Below, piece by piece: positions 5,185 through 9,217 of a stretch of DNA of 9,217 nt (positions are counted from its first letter, which is position 1; each line of letters begins with the position of its first letter). The notes beneath the pieces are model-generated. The model ran no database searches. It was not told the origin of the DNA and saw only the letters and a program-made list of their open reading frames with translations. Source of the stretch: a bacterium (GTDB lineage: Bacteria > Desulfobacterota > DSWW01); assembly GCA_030609865.1 (NCBI GenBank), contig JAUWSZ010000053.1:1-9217 (forward strand). Direction: 5' to 3'. A program made the position numbers and the translations under genes.

Positions 5185-6951
5185 CTATTGTTCGCTTATC
5201 CGCTGGAACGGCTTGTACTGCAAGCCGTCTCCCTCAAAACACCAGCGATACCATTCCAGAAAGTTGAGCCTGAGCCCGTGGATCACGCCACCCATGATCG
5301 CCAGGCCGATGTTGAGAACGTGGCCGATCAAAAGGATCAAGCCGGCGAAGACAAGGCCGAGGACGGGCACACTGTCTGCCACGGCTGCTCCCAGGACGTT
5401 GAAGGTCTGCGCGATGTAGACTGTCGCAACCCCCAGCGCGAAAAGCCGCAGGTACGAAAGCACGTCGCCGAAGACCTGTATGACCCCCAACAAGGCCTGC
5501 ACCCCTTCGACGAGATGAAGCAGCGGGTTCTTGTTTTTCGAGGAGAAGAGCAGGACGATGGCGAGGCCAACGATCAACCCGTACATCGCCGTGGGGTTGT
5601 CCACATCATGAGCCATCTTGCTGTTGAGCAGGAAGTAGGTGGACCAGATGGCGATGATCCAACCCGGCGCCCCGTAGTCCCGATCGTTGTATAACTTGAT
5701 GAGAAACGAGAGGGAAATGTGGACCATGCCGATCAGGATCGAGACGATCATGACATCATTTTGCCCCTCCATGGTGCTGTAGTCGAACCAGGCGTGCTTG
5801 ACCCATGGATTGTTCGGGTCGAGCTGAATCCCGAAGAAGCCCGCGCCGATGATGCCGAAGAAAATCACCGAGGCGCACAGAAGGTACATGAGTCGGAACA
5901 TGCGGACCGCCAGGGGGGAGCGGCTCTTGACCTTGCGCGTGATCCAGAAGGTCATGCCCAGCAGGATGAGCCCGTAGCCCAGGTCGCCGATGATCATGCC
6001 GAAGAAGACGGCGAAGCAGTACAGGACAAACGGGCTGGGATCGAAATCCTTGTGGCTGGGATAGCTGTATATCTTGACCAGGTCTTCCCCGGACTCGAAG
6101 GCGGGCGGGTTCTTTAAAAGAACCGGCATGCGGTCCCATTCCTCGGGTTCTTCGCTGTAGTGGTAGAAAGTAAATGTGCCGCCGAGTTTGCCGGCGAGTT
6201 CCTCTTCCGGTATCGGAGACCAGCACTGGAGGACAAAGACCCGATCGTCCAGTTCGGGTTGCGCATTCATCAGGGTGCGCTGGTACTCGAGCAGATCCGT
6301 GATCTTCGCTTCCGCCTTCTCGAGCACCCCCAGGTGTTCGGCCAGGCCCGCATACTCTTCCTCGATTGCCTGGAGCCGGGTCAGCATGGATTCGATCTCG
6401 CTGTCCACTTCGGAGAGGCTCATGGACGGGAGCTTCTCCTCGGCAACGCCCAGGTCCACCGGCTCGGCGGAAAAGGTGACGAAGCAAATCTCCCCTCCCC
6501 GCTCACTGGCTACCTGAAAGAAGACGTCGTCCAGGGGGAGGGCTTCGAAGGCCCTTCGGTCCACGCGGAAGAACTGGATCCGGAGTCCCTTTTCGCGCAG
6601 GTTCTTCACGTCCGCGAGCGAGAAGTCTCCCCACGGCTCTACCGAGGCGCGCAGTTTCCGCGTGGCCACGATCTCGGAATTGAGTCCGGCCTCCTCGCGG
6701 CCGAGCTCTTCCCGCTTTTCGCAGATCGTCTCTGCCTCGAGCGCGGGCTCCGGGTTCCCCTGGCTTCCCTTTCTTGCGAGGAACTTCTTTGTATCGATGA
6801 ACCGTTGAAGCTCCCGGGCAAGCTCCGAGGGTTCGACCGGCTCTTTGGGCAGAATGATGTGGGTGAGGCCCACGTCCTGCAGGGCCTCGAGGAATCGATC
6901 CTTTTCGGATTCGATCCCCACAATGGTGATCTTCTTCATCGGTACAATCAC
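5185..6951 (-). CDS. ntpI: V/A-type ATPase subunit I (stator a subunit)
   Basis: This 588-residue subunit is the static membrane half-channel partner of the K ring and anchors the peripheral stalks. Residues 1-~305 are soluble, with helical coiled-coil parts (about 75-103 and 178-225). The remainder is membrane-embedded with seven or eight helices, starting with FFGMIIGDLGYGLIL (317-331), a family hallmark. Arg502 in SYLRLFALG and Arg561 in HGLRLNFLEWY correspond to the two essential arginines of yeast Vph1 (R735 and R799). The length is slightly short for the family. Translation most likely starts at the GTG at 6949-6951, because GGGGAG (6962-6967) lies 10 nt before it. An ATG four codons later is 22 nt from that site. 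Only 2 nt separate it from the ntpD stop, implying translational coupling. Confidence 0.95.
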   Translation of the reverse strand: MIVPMKKITIVGIESEKDRFLEALQDVGLTHIILPKEPVEPSELARELQRFIDTKKFLARKGSQGNPEPALEAETICEKREELGREEAGLNSEIVATRKLRASVEPWGDFSLADVKNLREKGLRIQFFRVDRRAFEALPLDDVFFQVASERGGEICFVTFSAEPVDLGVAEEKLPSMSLSEVDSEIESMLTRLQAIEEEYAGLAEHLGVLEKAEAKITDLLEYQRTLMNAQPELDDRVFVLQCWSPIPEEELAGKLGGTFTFYHYSEEPEEWDRMPVLLKNPPAFESGEDLVKIYSYPSHKDFDPSPFVLYCFAVFFGMIIGDLGYGLILLGMTFWITRKVKSRSPLAVRMFRLMYLLCASVIFFGIIGAGFFGIQLDPNNPWVKHAWFDYSTMEGQNDVMIVSILIGMVHISLSFLIKLYNDRDYGAPGWIIAIWSTYFLLNSKMAHDVDNPTAMYGLIVGLAIVLLFSSKNKNPLLHLVEGVQALLGVIQVFGDVLSYLRLFALGVATVYIAQTFNVLGAAVADSVPVLGLVFAGLILLIGHVLNIGLAIMGGVIHGLRLNFLEWYRWCFEGDGLQYKPFQRISEQ

Positions 6952-6953
6952 TG

Positions 6954-7565
6954 CTAGATCACTCCCCGTTCCTGCGTCTTTACCTTCGCGATCTTGGCTC
7001 GTCCTACGGCGGCCGTTTCCTGGTCGCCCAGGAAGATCCTGATCCTCCGTATATTCTCTTTCAGCTCGGGAATGAGCTTTTTCTCGAACAGGTTGCAGCG
7101 TTGGGTGGTGGTGCGAAGCTCTTCACGGATCAGGGCCTCCTTCTCTCGGAGCACCCGGATCTCCTCGCGGACTTGAACGAGATGCCGCATCGTATCGATG
7201 GCCGGGTCGAGCCAGCTCGGGGTGGCAAAGAGGGAGTAAGGCGTCTCCTGGAAGACGACCTCGCGGAACTCGGGGATCTCGACGCCCGCGATGTTGTCCA
7301 TCTCCACCCGAACCTCCTGGATGTTCACGAAGTCGTTGATATCCACCCCCGGGTCTGAGAGAAGTCGCGACCAGGGGCGGATGCCCTCTGCGGTTGCGGA
7401 AAGCTCCTGTACTTTTGCCTCGATCTCGGGCTCCAACTGGCGCAGCACGAGCTGCAACTGCATCTTCTTCAGCTGGAGGATCGGAAGGAACTTCTGGTAC
7501 TTGGCCAGCCCGTCGCGCTGGGCCTTCAGAGCGGTTTTGTTGTATTTTACTTTTTCAACGGCCAT
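6954..7565 (-). CDS. ntpD: V/A-type ATPase subunit D (central rotor axle)
   Basis: The 203-residue protein is the coiled-coil axle that turns inside the A3B3 head. It shows the expected long N-terminal helix (about 10-60, with LAKYQKFLPILQLKKMQLQL), a middle globular part and a long C-terminal helix (about 125-178). The end, TTQRCNLFEKKLIPELKENI followed by FLGDQETAAVGRAKIAK, is the conserved family signature. The sequence style resembles the Chlamydia and spirochaete proteins more than those of archaea. Its ATG at 7563-7565 has only a weak ribosome binding site (AAGAGA). It follows ntpB after an unusual 117-nt repeat-rich gap; one copy of D per complex is needed against three each of A and B. 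Confidence 0.95.
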   Translation of the reverse strand: MAVEKVKYNKTALKAQRDGLAKYQKFLPILQLKKMQLQLVLRQLEPEIEAKVQELSATAEGIRPWSRLLSDPGVDINDFVNIQEVRVEMDNIAGVEIPEFREVVFQETPYSLFATPSWLDPAIDTMRHLVQVREEIRVLREKEALIREELRTTTQRCNLFEKKLIPELKENIRRIRIFLGDQETAAVGRAKIAKVKTQERGVI

Positions 7566-7682
7566 GTAGTTGTCTCTTGGCTATTAGCTCCCAACCGAGC
7601 CCCGTCAGACTGCGCACCATGGTGGAGAGGGGTGGGCTAATACCTAATACCAGCTTTTCCCTTTGACCTTTCACCTTGTTTC
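7566..7682 (-). repeat. Repeat-rich gap between ntpB and ntpD
   Basis: In an operon whose other gaps are 2, 4 and 22 nt, this one is 117 nt. On the plus strand it contains a perfect double heptamer CTAATAC-CTAATAC (7637-7650) and an imperfect heptamer series CCTTTGA-CCTTTCA-CCTT (7660-7677). An inverted repeat TATTAGC/GCTAATA (7582-7588 and 7636-7642) encloses the perfect palindrome CACCATGGTG (7615-7624). The RNA could fold into a stem-loop just before ntpD. No promoter with good matches was found. Confidence 0.55.
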
Positions 7683-8999
7683 TTATGCTGCTTCGTTCGA
7701 GTCCTTCTTCGGCCAGTATTCCTTCACGAGATGGTCCTTCAGGCCGGTCTGGATCGCCTCGAAGTGCCTCGCGAGGATGTCCCAGCACAGGTCCAGGGCC
7801 TCTTCGAGCGGGATGTTCACTTCGAGAGCCATCAACTCGTTTTCGAAGTCCTCGCCGTAAGCGAGCAGGGTCTCATCCCACTTGGACAGCTTGAACCCCA
7901 TGGCGATCTTGTTCCTCGACTCCCGGCAGTCCGAGTAGAGCCGGATCATGGTGTTCATGATGTCGTTGTGGTCTTCCCGGGTCACCTTGGAGACCACGTT
8001 CTGTTTCAGGCGGCTCAGGGACCCGAAGGGGTCGATCACGCCGTTCTTCAAGTAGAACTGCCCCTCCGTGATGTATCCGGTGTTGTCGGGTACGGGATGC
8101 GTGACGTCGTCCCCGGGCATGGTCGTGACGGCCAGGATGGTGATGTCGCCCATTCCCTCGATATCCACGGCCTTCTCGTAACGGGCAGCCAGCTGGGAGT
8201 AAAGATCGCCCGGGTAGCCCCGGTTGGACGGGATCTGTTCCATGGAGATGGAGATCTCTTTCAGCGCGTCCGAGAAGCTCGTCATGTCCGTGAGGAGCGT
8301 GAGCACACGGCGGCCCGCCTCGGCAAACCGCTCCGCCACGGCAAGGGCCATGTCCGGAACGAGGAGGCATTCCACCACCGGGTCCGAGGCCTGGTGAATG
8401 AACATGATGACGCGGTTCATCACGCCGCTCGCCTCAAAGGTCTCCTTGAAGAAGGTGTAGTCGTCGAACTTGAGCCCCATCCCTCCGAGGATGATGATGT
8501 CCGCCTCGGCCTGCATCCCGACACGGGCCAGGACCTGGTTGTAGGGCTCCCCCGGAATCGAGAAGATGGGCAGCTTCTGACTGACCACCAGCGAGTTGAA
8601 CACGTCGATCATCGGGATGTTCGTCCGGATCATCTGCTTGGCAATGATGCGGTTGGCCGGGTTGAACGAAGGCCCTCCGATCGGAATGTCTTCCTCAACG
8701 GGCTCGGGGCCGCCGTCGATCGGGACACCGCTTCCGTTGAAGATACGGCCGAGCATCGACTCCCCGTACTTGACCTGCATCGGGTGCCCGAGGAAGCGCA
8801 CGTGGTCGCTCGTGGAAAGCCCCTTGGTCCCGCCGAACACCTGCAGGGTGACCATGTCTCCGGACACGCGGATGACCTGCCCGAGCGTCTTCCGGCCGGG
8901 GGACTGGATTTCCGCCAACTCACCGAGCCCGATTCCGGTGGCGTGCAGCGAGGCGATACTGCCCGTGATCTCTGTGATCCGCGTTACTATTTCTCTCAC
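7683..8999 (-). CDS. ntpB: V/A-type ATPase subunit B (non-catalytic)
   Basis: This 438-residue subunit alternates with A in the hexameric head. The P-loop position reads [16 protein letters not shown] (146-161), without the GKT of a working Walker A motif, which identifies it as the non-catalytic subunit. [14 protein letters not shown] (302-315) is a B-subunit signature. SLSRL (327-331) carries Arg330, equivalent to the arginine that reaches into the catalytic site of A (R350 in E. hirae NtpB). The Walker-B-like segment is [16 protein letters not shown] (233-248). Length is normal, though on the short side. The start is GTG at 8997-8999, preceded by AGGGAG (9008-9013) with 8 nt spacing; this site lies inside the end of ntpA. 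The gap to ntpA is 4 nt, so the two are very probably translationally coupled, matching their equal stoichiometry. Confidence 0.96.
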   Translation of the reverse strand: MREIVTRITEITGSIASLHATGIGLGELAEIQSPGRKTLGQVIRVSGDMVTLQVFGGTKGLSTSDHVRFLGHPMQVKYGESMLGRIFNGSGVPIDGGPEPVEEDIPIGGPSFNPANRIIAKQMIRTNIPMIDVFNSLVVSQKLPIFSIPGEPYNQVLARVGMQAEADIIILGGMGLKFDDYTFFKETFEASGVMNRVIMFIHQASDPVVECLLVPDMALAVAERFAEAGRRVLTLLTDMTSFSDALKEISISMEQIPSNRGYPGDLYSQLAARYEKAVDIEGMGDITILAVTTMPGDDVTHPVPDNTGYITEGQFYLKNGVIDPFGSLSRLKQNVVSKVTREDHNDIMNTMIRLYSDCRESRNKIAMGFKLSKWDETLLAYGEDFENELMALEVNIPLEEALDLCWDILARHFEAIQTGLKDHLVKEYWPKKDSNEAA

Positions 9000-9003
9000 G
9001 GCG

Positions 9004-9217
9004 TCAGCTCCCTAGAAATTCGTTGATCTGTTCTTCGTATTTCTTGAAATCATCGCTCTCCCACTCGGAGGAGTTCCAGTTTTTGACGAGTGCGGTCACC
9101 CGGAAGAAGATCTGCCGCGCATCGTCCTTGTCTTGAGCGGTGATTTCTTTCTTGAGCACCTCGGTGATCTTGTTGAAGACGTACACCTGGCGTTCCATCG
9201 TGTTGTAGGCATCCACG
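9004..9217 (-). CDS. ntpA: V/A-type ATPase subunit A, C-terminal fragment
   Basis: Only the last ~70 codons are inside the window; the frame stays open at the right edge, so the gene is cut by the window, not broken. The visible part starts at [20 protein letters not shown] and ends in a helical tail with [10 protein letters not shown], which fits the C-terminal helical bundle of the catalytic A subunit (normally about 580-600 residues). The Walker A site and nucleotide-binding residues are outside the window. The identification rests on this tail and on its position 4 nt before ntpB in the A-B-D-I-K order. The TGA stop is at 9004-9006. Confidence 0.85.
   Translation of the reverse strand, partial: VDAYNTMERQVYVFNKITEVLKKEITAQDKDDARQIFFRVTALVKNWNSSEWESDDFKKYEEQINEFLGS

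Noticed and set aside
6937..6939. ATG as the start of ntpI
   Set aside because: It lies 22 nt from the only good ribosome binding site; the GTG at 6949-6951 has a usable 10-nt spacing and near-contact with the ntpD stop.
6160..6957. 265-codon plus-strand frame antisense to ntpI
   Set aside because: Shadow of the soluble half of subunit I; no start signal and no recognisable motif.
7555..7788. 77-codon minus-strand frame spanning the end of ntpB and the B-D gap
   Set aside because: It overlaps the real ntpB frame for most of its length, has an Arg/Gly-rich shadow composition, and lacks a ribosome binding site.
7731..9026. 431-codon open frame on the plus strand antisense to ntpB
   Set aside because: The opposite strand encodes a full-length, motif-complete subunit B; the antisense translation is rich in His, Val and Arg without a recognisable fold.

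Overview
The window looks like a piece of chromosome from an anaerobic bacterium, most plausibly of the Desulfobacterota (former Deltaproteobacteria) or a related lineage. This is an inference from several weak signs: moderately high GC, a soluble multi-PAS histidine kinase with the IAHDFNNIL dimerisation motif and a C-terminal receiver, a cysteine-rich ferredoxin-like protein typical of anaerobes, and a short inverted-repeat element with GGCTGTTGAAAAAG-type ends. No rRNA, tRNA, CRISPR array or intact transposase gene is visible.

Layout. Positions 1-360 hold no convincing gene: there are dispersed palindromic repeats, a short protein-like open frame with no start (minus strand, 142-279) and a candidate promoter for the next gene. 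Positions 361-1416 (+) encode a 351-residue protein with a winged-helix-like N-terminus, two extra cysteine clusters and a C-terminal double [4Fe-4S] ferredoxin domain. An 81-bp convergent gap carrying another repeat copy separates it from a 918-residue PAS-PAS-PAS-PAS-HisKA-HATPase-REC hybrid kinase (minus strand, 1498-4254). Positions 4255-4724 are non-coding. They hold a 161-bp MITE-like inverted-repeat element, a good sigma70-like promoter at its edge pointing at the kinase, another dispersed repeat, and the rho-independent terminator of the next operon.

The rest (4725-9217, minus strand) is the distal part of a V/A-type ATPase operon. Read in transcription order it contains ntpA (only its last ~70 codons are here), ntpB, ntpD, ntpI and ntpK, ending at the terminator at 4596-4630. 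The order A-B-D-I-K and the sequence of subunit D are of the type known from Chlamydiae, spirochaetes and Bacteroidetes rather than the Enterococcus or Thermus arrangement. Catalytic A and non-catalytic B form the hexameric head, D is the rotor axle, I is the stator membrane subunit with the two key arginines, and K is the four-helix rotor-ring proteolipid. K keeps nearly all of the sodium ligands known from Enterococcus hirae NtpK, so the pump may be Na+-coupled. The peripheral-stalk genes (E and a C-like subunit) are expected beyond the right edge.

Most noteworthy are the cysteine-rich winged-helix/ferredoxin protein, the inverted-repeat element that should be transcribed as the leader of the kinase mRNA and can form mutually exclusive hairpins, the sodium-site signature of NtpK, and an unusual 117-bp repeat-rich gap between ntpB and ntpD in an otherwise tightly packed operon. 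I do not see a clearly new multi-gene system.
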